Below, piece by piece: positions 1-8,176 of a stretch of DNA of 64,000 nt; position 1 is the stretch's first letter, and each line of letters opens with the position of its first letter. The stretch is taken from contig NZ_JBHTKJ010000073.1 in assembly GCF_042675965.1 (NCBI RefSeq), positions 62,001-126,000 on the forward strand, written 5' to 3'. The translations under genes were made by a program, and so were the position numbers. The notes under the pieces were generated by a model. The model saw nothing but the letters and a program-made list of their open reading frames with translations, was not told the origin of the DNA and did not search any database. This DNA is from Virgibacillus_R byunsanensis. GTDB lineage: Bacteria > Bacillota > Bacilli > Bacillales > Amphibacillaceae.

Positions 1-30
1 TAATGATGTACGATTAAGTTGATTATTCAT
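1..30 (-). CDS. 5' end of a leftward gene cut by the window edge
   Basis: An ATG at 30 reading leftward opens ten codons (MNNQLNRTSL) without a stop before the window ends. It is preceded by a good ribosome binding site, AAGAAGG, about seven bases upstream. The reading is too short to identify a family. The large inverted repeat at 83-135 lies about 50 bases upstream and is the likely control site of this gene. Confidence 0.4.
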   Translation of the reverse strand, partial: MNNQLNRTSL

Positions 31-82
31 TGATTTACCTTCTTTGTCTTAATTTTTATATAAATAATATCTGTATAAAAAA

Positions 83-135
83 TAATGTACACAAACATTG
101 TATACATTATTTGTATACAATGTTTGTGTACATTA
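83..135. promoter_or_regulatory. 23-bp perfect inverted repeat, probable operator
   Basis: The arms at 83-105 and 113-135 are exact reverse complements separated by seven bases (ATTATTT). Each arm contains GTATAC and TGTACA half-sites. There is no T-run at a useful place, so a terminator is unlikely. It sits upstream of the leftward gene that starts at 30 and downstream of the broken VOC gene. I infer an operator for a dimeric regulator; the family cannot be named from the sequence alone. Confidence 0.6.
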
Positions 136-278
136 TACTAATTTATAAATTTTGAATTGTCAATACACTTAAAAAACATTTTTCTCTAATTATTTAGTTG
201 CTTTCGTTATCACTAGTAAAAGTGATTTCCGCTCTATTACCGAATTAATGTCAGACTTCCCCTTAGTTTACTATTTCT

Positions 279-944
279 TCAGGACAGTTCTAATTCTCCT
301 TTTTCATTCAAGCATATTCTCCTTCCATCCCCTAGTGTAATGGTTATAGGATAAGGCACGGAGAATTGTTGGGAAAACAACCATTTCCTACCTGTCGGGC
401 CTAACAACAAATAACTCCCATTTTCCCCCATGAAGTTTAAACTGTTAGGATCCACCACATCCCCGTCTCTTTCAGGGATGCCAAGATCAGTCAATTTTTT
501 ACCATGTTTACGAACATCATTAGTAGTCAAACTAATTTCGGCTATATTTAATAGATTATTAATGGAGAAAGGTCCCTTCATTTCTTCACTAAAATTTTCT
601 CTAACAATAAATTCAACTATATTGTTAGACGGATCCTCAAAGTAAAATGCACGACCATTAGCATATTCAAAATATACTTCATCCTTATTGTCTTCGATAT
701 TTAGCGGAACACGACTTTGAATATATTTCTTAGCTCCTTCAAAATGGCCAATTGCTAAATTAAAAGCGAAATGATAAAAGCAGCCTTCATTATCACGTTG
801 AACGAACTCTAACTCACTACTTCCAACTACTATGGAGAACCTGCCTTCAGCATGTGCTTCCATATCAAATCATAATGTTTTTGTGTAAAAATGTATCATC
901 TTTTCAAGGTTATCTGTATTCAAGAAGACTTTTTTTATTTCCAC
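279..944 (-). pseudogene. VOC/glyoxalase-family protein interrupted by an in-frame TGA
   Basis: The product would be a vicinal-oxygen-chelate protein of about 221 residues with two beta-alpha-beta-beta-beta halves. Reading starts at a GTG at 944 behind an AAAGGAT site and gives VEIKKVFLNTDNLEKMIHFY, typical of a VOC N-terminus. It runs into TGA at 870-872 and continues in the same frame as FDMEAHAEGRFS. VOC proteins of this type normally read HFYxxxLGF here, so the stop replaces the conserved Gly (GGA to TGA, one base). The remaining frame to 279 is open for 194 codons and includes an FEDPSNNIVEFIV block, the usual second metal-ligand region. Initiation at the internal ATG at 863 is possible but would lose the first strand and the first metal ligand. 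A sequencing error is the alternative. Confidence 0.8.
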
Positions 945-974
945 TTTATTATAATCCTTTCATACAATTATTTC

Positions 975-1583
975 TTAACCAACAATATCAGTTTTTCTTT
1001 TATACGCCCTATATCGCTTTAATTCTGTACATCCATTATTCATAAACGTTTTTAACATGGGTGTGTTATTTTTACTTGTACAACCGATGTAGAAGGATGC
1101 ATGCAAGTCACTTTCTAGCATCTGTATGGCTTGTAAATGAAGTAACTTACTTTTGCCCTTTCCACGTTCAGACGGAATCAAGCCAAAATAAAACAACCTT
1201 CCCTCATCTTCGGTACCTGGTTCTGTCTGTTCCCATATATGTATAAAATCTTCTCTTGATACCTCATGCAACGACTTGAACGTAAAACCTTTGTCCCTTG
1301 TGTTATCCAGCTGAAGTATCTTAAAAACCGTTACTAATTCATCATCAAACTGAAAATCATTTTTCTTCAAGTAAAAATCTACTCTGTCGGTAAACTTACT
1401 ATTTACGAGAATATTTAAACTAGATATTTCTTTCACAGACGGATCGGTAATAAGATGAGAAATAAGGTATAACATTTCTTCGGTGTTAAGCTCTTCAGTA
1501 TCTTCGATGGTTAAAAAGTCTTTCCCTTTAACCAGTTTTACTTTTTCGTATAAATCTTGTCTATTCAACATTTCATTTTCCAA
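975..1583 (-). CDS. GNAT-like acetyltransferase
   Basis: A 202-residue protein whose C-terminal half looks like a GNAT fold: GRLFYFGLIPSERGKGKSK (around residues 128-146) matches the beta4-motif A region with the R-G-K-G-K pyrophosphate loop that binds acetyl-CoA. The following LHLQAIQML helix and the late FMNNGCTELKRYRAYKRK strand also fit. The N-terminal half shows no family I recognise, and the substrate cannot be predicted. The start is a TTG with GAGGTG about seven bases upstream; an ATG four codons later is the alternative. It stands 30 bases upstream of the broken VOC gene and may be cotranscribed with it. Confidence 0.6.
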   Translation of the reverse strand: MENEMLNRQDLYEKVKLVKGKDFLTIEDTEELNTEEMLYLISHLITDPSVKEISSLNILVNSKFTDRVDFYLKKNDFQFDDELVTVFKILQLDNTRDKGFTFKSLHEVSREDFIHIWEQTEPGTEDEGRLFYFGLIPSERGKGKSKLLHLQAIQMLESDLHASFYIGCTSKNNTPMLKTFMNNGCTELKRYRAYKRKTDIVG

Positions 1584-2006
1584 ACCTTACACCTCTTTTA
1601 TACTCCATTAACCAGCAGTCTCGATATTCCCCTTCGTGTAATTCATGTTCAAAAATAATGCTTGTCATGCTTCTTAGTTTTGCCTTCCTTTAGCTTATAA
1701 CTAAATAATACACCATCTTGTATTTTTTATGATTTTACACTTTATTAGGTCAACTACCTATAGATTTATAAAAAATTCATATACACTTAACAATAGCGAT
1801 TTTATAGTTTCAAAATCAATTATTAACTTGTTGTTCTGAAATATTCAGAAGTCAACGACTTTTTAGAGAACCACAAAGAAACCGAATAGTGAGTTTTTTA
1901 CTCCACTATTCGGATAAAGATCTAAGTACTCTTAACTGTACCTTCAACAAAGATTTAGTTCTATCTTAGGCTACTATATTGGTAGCATTTCTCCAGTTAT
2001 ATCCAG
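1584..2006. other. Intergenic region, no gene seen
   Basis: This 420-base AT-rich stretch lies between the GNAT gene and the end of the large catabolic operon. Apart from the hairpin at 1882-1913 I see no coding potential, RNA gene or repeat shared with the rest of the window. The part next to 1583 presumably carries the promoter of the GNAT gene. Confidence 0.6.
1882..1913 (-). terminator. Terminator of the 2-9 kb catabolic operon
   Basis: CCGAATAGTG pairs with CACTATTCGG around an A/T-rich loop. Read leftward the stem is followed by TTTCTTTG, which is a modest U-tract. It lies about 95 bases beyond the stop of the last gene (FAH-type hydrolase). Confidence 0.6.
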
Positions 2007-2759
2007 TTATTTTACGTCATTAAGTAATTCACCAATATTTTCAATTTCAACTTTGATGAAATCCCCTTTTTCTAACTTTCCTATGCCAGAAGGGGTACCA
2101 GTTAATATCACGTCTCCAGGCTCTAACGTCATGATGTGTGATATAAATTCAATTATTTTATCTACGGAAAAAATCATGTCACTTGTATTTGAAGACTGCT
2201 TCATTTCTCCATTTTGCCAAAGTTTAATATCTAATTTATTAGGGTTAAGTTCTGTCTCAATATATGGTCCAAGAGGCTTGTATGTATCAAAAGATTTGGC
2301 TCGTGTAAATTGGCCATCCTTTTTTTGTAAATCACGGTTAGAAACATCATTGCCACATGTGTATCCTAAAATGTAGTCTTGGTATTGACTTGCTAGAATA
2401 TTTTTCCCTTCTTTTTTAATTACTATAGCCAACTCTGCCTCATAATCAATACAATCACTTTTATTATCTAATTCAATTGTATCTTGAGTTCCAATAATAG
2501 CAGCCGGTGAACACATAAATATCATAGGTTCATCCGGAATATCCATTTTCGATTCTTTAGCATGTAACTCATAATTTAACCCTACACAAACTAACTTTCT
2601 TGGCCTGATCGGAGCAAGCAGTTTCACTTCATCCACTGGTACTCCATCAGACTCTGTATCAAAGTCTTTAAAAATGTTTCCAATTACTGGATAAACAATG
2701 TTTTCTCTTATAATGCCATAACTATTAATATCTTTATACTTATAGTAAGCAATTTTCAT
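2007..2759 (-). CDS. Fumarylacetoacetate hydrolase (FAH) family protein
   Basis: A 250-residue soluble enzyme of the FAH superfamily, whose members hydrolyse, decarboxylate or hydrate acylpyruvates and related sugar-acid intermediates with Mg2+ or Mn2+. The N-terminal CVGLNYELHAKESKMDIPDE and FMCSPAAIIG motifs, the DYEAELAIVI metal-binding segment, the GNDVSNRDLQ loop and the GDVILTGTPSGIG C-terminal signature are all present and in family order. Length is normal for bacterial members. The start has AGGAGGAGA upstream. It is the last gene of the locus, 60 bases after the isomerase, so it probably acts late in a sugar-acid or hydroxy-acid pathway. The exact substrate is not predictable. Confidence 0.9.
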   Translation of the reverse strand: MKIAYYKYKDINSYGIIRENIVYPVIGNIFKDFDTESDGVPVDEVKLLAPIRPRKLVCVGLNYELHAKESKMDIPDEPMIFMCSPAAIIGTQDTIELDNKSDCIDYEAELAIVIKKEGKNILASQYQDYILGYTCGNDVSNRDLQKKDGQFTRAKSFDTYKPLGPYIETELNPNKLDIKLWQNGEMKQSSNTSDMIFSVDKIIEFISHIMTLEPGDVILTGTPSGIGKLEKGDFIKVEIENIGELLNDVK

Positions 2760-2819
2760 TGAATTCTCCTCCTAGTTAAATGTTTTCAACAGTATGTTAT
2801 GATTTTATTCTACTTACAT

Positions 2820-3626
2820 TTAGTTAAAATGCTGCTCCAATACTTCGTAACTTCTATTAATTGCCGACATTGCGTTTGGCTTTTGAAAACTTTCTATTGT
2901 GACGTACTTGTCAAATCCAGATTTAATTAGTAATTTCATAATAATGTTAATATCATAGTCTCCGTAGCCTGGTGGATACCTATCAGAATCACTAATATGA
3001 AAATGCCAAAAGCGATTTTTTGCCATTTGAAAAGTCTCAGTTAATTTTTCGCCTTCGAAAAGCATATGAACAACATCAAGCATCATTCCAAGACTCGGTA
3101 TATTTAGTTCTTCTACAAATTCTAGTGTTTCTTTTGTATTTAACAGACAGTTAGCATATTGTCTGTTTACAGGCTCTAATAAAATAGGGACTTCTGGGTA
3201 GGTATGCGCACATTCACTAATAGCTTCTTTCATCCATTGCAATGTTTGTATTTTGGGAATTCCATTAATATATCTACCTCTAAGCCTACCAATGTTTACC
3301 ATTGCATTAAAATCCCTAGCCATTTCCATCGTAGCTTTCATTCTAACAATTGCTTCTTTTCGAATATTTGAATCATTATCTGCAAATGAGATCTTATCTT
3401 CACCATATATTTCACCGGTACAAATTGCAGGAACATCAAGATTTAATTCTGAAATGATATCCTTCAATCGATTTTGATTAATTTCCCTAGGGTCACGGAC
3501 CAGCAATTCTACTCCTGAATAACCTATTTTTTGAATATAAGTTAATGTTTCAAACATATCACCCTGTATGGCGGTAACATTTGAATGATTAACATCAGGT
3601 GTTGCGTACATATATGCTAGTTTCAT
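2820..3626 (-). CDS. Sugar phosphate isomerase/epimerase-like TIM-barrel protein
   Basis: A 268-residue AP-endonuclease-2-type TIM barrel, the fold used by xylose-isomerase-like epimerases, hydroxypyruvate isomerases and some dehydratases. Candidate divalent-metal ligands appear in order: Glu in ILLEPVNR, Asp in MLDVVHM, His in WHFHISDSD and Glu in VTIESFQKP. The ATG overlaps the stop of the upstream dehydratase gene by four bases (ATGA), showing translational coupling. Its place between a UxaA-type dehydratase and an FAH-type enzyme suggests it interconverts a sugar-acid intermediate. No closer assignment is supported. Confidence 0.85.
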   Translation of the reverse strand: MKLAYMYATPDVNHSNVTAIQGDMFETLTYIQKIGYSGVELLVRDPREINQNRLKDIISELNLDVPAICTGEIYGEDKISFADNDSNIRKEAIVRMKATMEMARDFNAMVNIGRLRGRYINGIPKIQTLQWMKEAISECAHTYPEVPILLEPVNRQYANCLLNTKETLEFVEELNIPSLGMMLDVVHMLFEGEKLTETFQMAKNRFWHFHISDSDRYPPGYGDYDINIIMKLLIKSGFDKYVTIESFQKPNAMSAINRSYEVLEQHFN

Positions 3627-4822
3627 ATAGATTTCTTCCTTTTCTCTAGCTCCTCATGAATAGCCTCTTTTTTCACAACACTTACATTTGGGATGGAAAA
3701 CTCCTGTATTTGCGAATATTCTGACTTGGACTCTTTTCCATTCACAGTATCTAAAATCAGTCCTAGGATTTCCTTCCCTACTTCTTTAAGTGTTTTCTTA
3801 CCTTCTAAGACATCTCCAGCACTAATATCGATATCTTCTCTTAATTTGTCATATATTTCATTATTCGAACTTATTTTAAGAACTGGAGCAATAGGCGACC
3901 CTGTTGGTGTTCCTTTACCGGTCGTAAAAAGGACAATTTGAGCACCACCTGCCACCTTTCCAGTAACAGAGGCAATATCAAAACCTGGGGTATCCATAAT
4001 AATAACACCCTTTTCACTCGGTTTTTCCCCATATTTCACAATTTGATTAATTGTTGTTGTACCCGCTTTGTATATGCACCCTAAGGACTTTTCTTCAATA
4101 GTCGTTAAACCACCTTTTATATTTCCTGGGGATATAAACACACCACTATCATCCTCAGTCGTTTTAGAAAGTTCTATCTCATACTTCAAAATCAATTCTA
4201 ATAAATCCTTTTTCATATTTTCATCTCTAGACCTTCGTGAAAGTACATTTTCTGCTCCTACCATTTCAGTCACTTCTGAGAGAACCACTGTACCTCCTTG
4301 CTCAACAATGAGATCTGAAGCTTCACCCACAGCTGGATTCGCAGAAATACCTGAAAACGCATCTGAGGAGCCACATTCCAAAGCCACAATTATTTCTGAC
4401 ATGTCTCCATCTACTTTTTTCTGTTTACCTAATTTTTCTTGTAAACTATTAACTTTCTCTACTCCTAACTTAGTAGTCGATCTTGAACCTCCTGCAAGCT
4501 GGACGATCATAAATTCTACCGGTTTTCCAGTTTGCTTGATTTCTTTAACTATCCTTGAGACAGAAGCAGTTTCACAACCTAAACTAACAATAAGTACTGC
4601 TCCAACATTTGGATTTTTTCCATGTCCAATAAAAGTGTCATCTGTAATTTTGTTTTCATCGGCGTCAAATGTACACCCGTATGGATGTAAAAAAGATACT
4701 GCTTCTGTCCTATTGACTATATCCATTGCAACTCGATTTACACATGATACAGTCGGTATAACCAAAACGTGATTTCTTATACCAAATGAACCATCTTCTC
4801 TACGATATCCTGAAATTTTCAT
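3623..4822 (-). CDS. UxaA-family dehydratase, large (C-terminal) subunit
   Basis: A 399-residue protein like the C-terminal domain of altronate and galactarate dehydratases, and also like the large subunit of sulfolactate sulfo-lyase (SuyB), a paralogue. Visible family motifs are GYRREDGSFGIRNHVLVIPT at the start, GYGC-type Cys near residue 50, LGCET, the ALECGSSDAFSGISANPA block, and GFDIASVTGKVAGGAQ near the C-terminus. The conserved cysteines fit an iron-binding active site. It overlaps the small-subunit gene upstream and the isomerase gene downstream by four bases each. In E. coli UxaA the two parts are one chain; here they are split, as in SuyAB and many Firmicutes. Substrate: an alpha,beta-dihydroxy or sulfo acid, not resolved. 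Confidence 0.85.
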   Translation of the reverse strand: MKISGYRREDGSFGIRNHVLVIPTVSCVNRVAMDIVNRTEAVSFLHPYGCTFDADENKITDDTFIGHGKNPNVGAVLIVSLGCETASVSRIVKEIKQTGKPVEFMIVQLAGGSRSTTKLGVEKVNSLQEKLGKQKKVDGDMSEIIVALECGSSDAFSGISANPAVGEASDLIVEQGGTVVLSEVTEMVGAENVLSRRSRDENMKKDLLELILKYEIELSKTTEDDSGVFISPGNIKGGLTTIEEKSLGCIYKAGTTTINQIVKYGEKPSEKGVIIMDTPGFDIASVTGKVAGGAQIVLFTTGKGTPTGSPIAPVLKISSNNEIYDKLREDIDISAGDVLEGKKTLKEVGKEILGLILDTVNGKESKSEYSQIQEFSIPNVSVVKKEAIHEELEKRKKSI

Positions 4823-5139
4823 TCTTGGATCCCCCCATTTGGTTGAACTTCCGCAGTATCACGTCGAGCCTTGGTTCCCCAACAATTATGAACATGAACA
4901 TACTCACCGACTTTGATTTGCTCTGTTGCCATACCTATTTCTTCACCATATTTATAGATCATTTCATTTTTCTTTATATCACAAATGGCAATTTTGTGTG
5001 CCAATGGTATAGTACTTTTTACTGTTATATAATACGGCTTATTTACACCAGTAATTGTCACTTGTTCCTGTGGTAATAACTTGTTCACTGCAGTGGCGAC
5101 CTGGTCTCTTCCCTTGATCTGTATCGCTGTTTTACTCAA
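4819..5139 (-). CDS. UxaA-family dehydratase, small (SAF-domain) subunit
   Basis: A 106-residue SAF-domain protein equivalent to the N-terminal domain of altronate dehydratase or to SuyA. The middle reads ITVKSTIPLAHKIAICDI then KYGEEIGMATEQIKVGEYVH, the typical SAF sequence ending in VHVHN, which supplies substrate contacts. It is translationally coupled to the large subunit (four-base overlap) and begins 32 bases after dctM with an AGGAGG site. The pair should form a hetero-oligomer in the cytoplasm. Confidence 0.85.
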   Translation of the reverse strand: MSKTAIQIKGRDQVATAVNKLLPQEQVTITGVNKPYYITVKSTIPLAHKIAICDIKKNEMIYKYGEEIGMATEQIKVGEYVHVHNCWGTKARRDTAEVQPNGGIQE

Positions 5140-5171
5140 TTACATTCTCCTCCTTTTATGATGGGTTAACA

Positions 5172-6446
5172 TTAATAAAATAGCTGAGGCAAAAACGTTG
5201 ATAATTGTGGAATAAATATAGTTAAAATCAGCACAATTACCATGGCAATTAAAAATGGTATGACTGCTTTTGAAGATTCCATTATATTTACTCCACCAAT
5301 TTTAGATGCTGTCATAAGAGTAACCCCAAGTGGAGGGGTATTTGAACCTATGCATAAATTAACTACAAATAACACACCAAAATGAATTGGGTCTATACCA
5401 TAATGCATGACAACAGGCATTAGTATAGGTATTAAAATAATAATTAGTGCATTACTCTCCATGAATGTACCTAGGAATAAGAGAAAGGCACTAATTAAGA
5501 TCAAGAAAACCCATTCATTTGGAGCAACGTTAACAAAAAAGGATGTTATATGCTGAGGTACCTGTTCTATGGTAATTATCCATCCAAATAAGTTTGAAAT
5601 ACCAATGATAATGAGTACTGGAACCGAAATTAAAGTAACCTGTACCGTAGTCTGAGGAATTTTTTTTATAGGTAACTCTCTATAAACAACAACAGATAAC
5701 AAAAATGCATAAATTACTGCTAATACTGCAGCTTCAGTTACAGTCACAACTCCACCTAGTATCCCTCCTAATATAATTACCGGTAGTAATAATGGCGGAA
5801 TTGAATGAATAAATGAAATTGTTAACTCACTGAAAGGTGCTTTTTCCCCTTTACCAAATCCCTGACGTCGACTAATAATAACAGATACAATCACAAGTAA
5901 TACTGTTAAAATAATTCCTGGAATCAACCCACCAATTAATAACCCACCTATAGAAATACCACCTGTAGCTCCCAATATTACCATGGTCAAACTAGGTGGA
6001 ATTAGTGACCCTAAAATACCACTACACCCTTGTAGCGCTGCAGAAAATGGAGAAGGATAATTATATTTTTTCATTTGTGGAATTAATATGGATCCTATTG
6101 CCGCTGTTACACCAAGCGCAGAACCTGACATTGTTCCAAATAGTGCACTACTAACAACCGTAACAGAGGCAAGTCCACCTCTAATGTGACCTATTAAGGC
6201 ATTAGCAAATCTCATTAATCGCCTAGTAATACCTCCTTGTTCCATCAATACCCCTGCAAAGACGAATAGCGGAAGTGCTAAAAAAGGGTAAGAATATACC
6301 CCCATAGTCGCCCGTTGAGCTACAAGTGCTAAACTCATGTCATTGACTAAGACATACACTAGGGATGATAGTCCAATAGCAAACGCAATAGGAATATTCA
6401 ATAATATAAACAACAATAATAATCCGAATAGAGTTAAACTCATCAT
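5172..6446 (-). CDS. dctM: TRAP transporter large permease (DctM type)
   Basis: A hydrophobic protein of about 424 residues with a dozen or more predicted membrane helices, the Na+-coupled channel subunit of a tripartite ATP-independent carboxylate importer. Family motifs seen are LALPLFVFAGVLMEQGGI near residue 55, GSALGVTAAIGSILIPQM, GCSGILGSLIPPSLTMVILG and NLCIGSNTPPLGVTLMTASK. The open frame begins with a GTG inside the dctQ stop, but AAAGGGGTG lies six bases before the ATG at 6446, so I prefer that start (6443 also possible). The spacing indicates coupling to dctQ. Confidence 0.92.
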   Translation of the reverse strand: MMSLTLFGLLLLFILLNIPIAFAIGLSSLVYVLVNDMSLALVAQRATMGVYSYPFLALPLFVFAGVLMEQGGITRRLMRFANALIGHIRGGLASVTVVSSALFGTMSGSALGVTAAIGSILIPQMKKYNYPSPFSAALQGCSGILGSLIPPSLTMVILGATGGISIGGLLIGGLIPGIILTVLLVIVSVIISRRQGFGKGEKAPFSELTISFIHSIPPLLLPVIILGGILGGVVTVTEAAVLAVIYAFLLSVVVYRELPIKKIPQTTVQVTLISVPVLIIIGISNLFGWIITIEQVPQHITSFFVNVAPNEWVFLILISAFLLFLGTFMESNALIIILIPILMPVVMHYGIDPIHFGVLFVVNLCIGSNTPPLGVTLMTASKIGGVNIMESSKAVIPFLIAMVIVLILTIFIPQLSTFLPQLFY

Positions 6447-6451
6447 TGGAA

Positions 6452-6934
6452 TCACCCCTTTGAAATTGAAACGAATCTTTTAAGTTCTGAAACAAAGTGC
6501 CGAAGAGTAGTGATAGAGAGTAAAATACCCCCTGTAAAAACACCGCCATATAGCCAAGCTGAAGATATTTGCATACCTGGTGTTATAGAATTTTTCGTAG
6601 TTTCAATCATTATCCATCCACCAAAGACGAATATACTAAATAGCGCAAAGAGTAAAACAAAGTTAATTAAGCGTAACAAAGATTTCATTCGTTCTGATAA
6701 TTTCTCAACTAGAAAATCTATTGTAATATGATCATGAGTTTCTAGAACAACAGCTGACCCAAGGAATGTTATCCAAACCATTAACGTTAAAGCTAATTCT
6801 TCACTCCATGCAAGTGGAAATTCAAAAAAATATCTTGAAATTATTTGGACAAAAATAACAAGTGTTAATAGAATAAACATAATAGCAATAATCCACTTTA
6901 TAATATTAAGAATAATTTTATTTACCTTGCTCAC
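6452..6934 (-). CDS. dctQ: TRAP transporter small permease (DctQ type)
   Basis: A 160-residue protein with four predicted transmembrane helices. The motif FPLAWSEELALTLMVWITFLG (split here as FPLAWSEEL then MVWITFLG) around residues 38-58 is the DctQ hallmark, followed by HDHITIDFLVEKL. DctQ docks with DctM and the periplasmic-type receptor. It starts with GTG behind AAGGAG at a seven-base distance. The gene is separated from dctP by 69 bases that contain a hairpin. Confidence 0.92.
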   Translation of the reverse strand: MSKVNKIILNIIKWIIAIMFILLTLVIFVQIISRYFFEFPLAWSEELALTLMVWITFLGSAVVLETHDHITIDFLVEKLSERMKSLLRLINFVLLFALFSIFVFGGWIMIETTKNSITPGMQISSAWLYGGVFTGGILLSITTLRHFVSELKRFVSISKG

Positions 6935-6960
6935 ATTGAGACTCCTTTACAATAATATGT

Positions 6961-6991
6961 GTAGATCCCCATCATTAGATGGGGAATCTAC
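6961..6991 (-). promoter_or_regulatory. Intercistronic hairpin between dctP and dctQ
   Basis: GTAGATCCCCATC pairs with GATGGGGAATCTAC with one bulged base and a four-base loop. Read leftward it lacks a T-run, so it is better explained as an mRNA-stabilising or partial-termination hairpin. Such hairpins commonly raise the amount of the solute-binding protein over the permease subunits. Confidence 0.6.
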
Positions 6992-7002
6992 AATAAAATG
7001 AT

Positions 7003-8103
7003 TTATTGTTCAGAATACTTTCTCACAATATCTACTAACTCTTTTCCATACTCATCTTCATATTGATCCCAAATAACTGAAACTTTTTCTTGAAATGCTT
7101 TAATATCCGGTTCTGTGACCTGCATTCCTTCTTCTTTAAGTTTTACAAGCATTTCTTCATCACTTTCCTGAATCATTTTGCGTTCTTTCTCTTTCCAAAC
7201 TTCTGCTTTTTCAATAAGAATTTCTTGATACTCACTTGGGAGATCATTCATAGTTTGTTGAGATATAGTTAGAACCGCAGATCCCCATATATGTCCAGAA
7301 AGTGCTAAATGATCTTGTACTTCATGGAACTTTGAGGTATAAATAGTTGCTAATGGATTTTCCTGACCATGTACTACATTTTGTTGCAGTCCATAGAATA
7401 CTTCTGAGAATGCCATTGGCGTAGGTAGTGCACCTAACTCCTCAAAAGTATCTACTCTTAATTCCGCCTCTGGTACTCGCAATTTAATCCCTTCTAAATC
7501 GCTTGGGGAATTAATTGGTGTTACCGAATTCGTAATATGACGATAACCACTTTCCCACCAACTTAGTGTTCCTATATCATATTCTAAAAGTACATCAGCC
7601 AATGCATCTCCTAATTCACCATCTACAGCTGCATATGCGTGCTCTCTAGTAGGCCATGCGTATGGGAGCTCCTCAACAATCATACGCTTGTCAAGAGATT
7701 GTAAAGCTCCAGTTCCAAAAAGCCCCATTTCAACAGTACCTAATTGTAAACCTTCTGCCACATCTCGATCCCCACCTAATTGAGAACTTGGGTATACTTG
7801 AATCTCTACATTTCCATCTGTTGCTTCCGCTACATCTTCAGCCAACCCTTCCAATGCAATATTCCAAGCATGACTAGTATCAAAAACATGACCAACTTTT
7901 AGTACATACTGTTCCTGATCCTTTTCAGTATCAACATTTGTACTACTATCTATGGCCTCTTTCTCGGCACCGGAATCCTCAGATTCATTTGATGAATTTG
8001 TTCCCTCCGTTTCTTCAGATCCACATCCAGCCAATATTAATGCTACACCAAAAAACAATAGTAGAGTTGAAATAAATAATAATCTAGAATTTTTCATTTT
8101 CAT
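7003..8103 (-). CDS. dctP: TRAP transporter solute-binding lipoprotein (DctP type)
   Basis: A 366-residue receptor anchored in the membrane by a lipid: a hydrophobic signal of about 25 residues ends in the lipobox LILAGC, and an acidic Ser/Glu-rich linker of about 45 residues follows. The mature part shows the DctP features GIKLRVPE, whose Arg forms the salt bridge with the ligand carboxylate, and then MAFSEVFYGLQQNVVHGQEN with the conserved Gln/Asn pair. A carboxylic acid ligand is therefore likely. A GAGGGGG site precedes the ATG. The gene follows the M20 peptidase gene by 73 bases. Confidence 0.93.
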   Translation of the reverse strand: MKMKNSRLLFISTLLLFFGVALILAGCGSEETEGTNSSNESEDSGAEKEAIDSSTNVDTEKDQEQYVLKVGHVFDTSHAWNIALEGLAEDVAEATDGNVEIQVYPSSQLGGDRDVAEGLQLGTVEMGLFGTGALQSLDKRMIVEELPYAWPTREHAYAAVDGELGDALADVLLEYDIGTLSWWESGYRHITNSVTPINSPSDLEGIKLRVPEAELRVDTFEELGALPTPMAFSEVFYGLQQNVVHGQENPLATIYTSKFHEVQDHLALSGHIWGSAVLTISQQTMNDLPSEYQEILIEKAEVWKEKERKMIQESDEEMLVKLKEEGMQVTEPDIKAFQEKVSVIWDQYEDEYGKELVDIVRKYSEQ

Positions 8104-8176
8104 TTTAATCCCCCTCGTTCAGTTTTTTTTGAAACTTAAATAATAAAAGTTATTCTTACCAAGCCTCCTTAGGTAT

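Noticed and set aside
870..872. TGA as a selenocysteine codon
   Set aside because: The family has glycine, not cysteine, at this place, and I see no SECIS-like stem; a nonsense change is simpler.
4068..4772. 234-codon frame antisense to the UxaA large subunit
   Set aside because: Ser/Pro/Thr-rich composition typical of an antisense shadow, no ribosome site; the opposite strand has an unmistakable enzyme.
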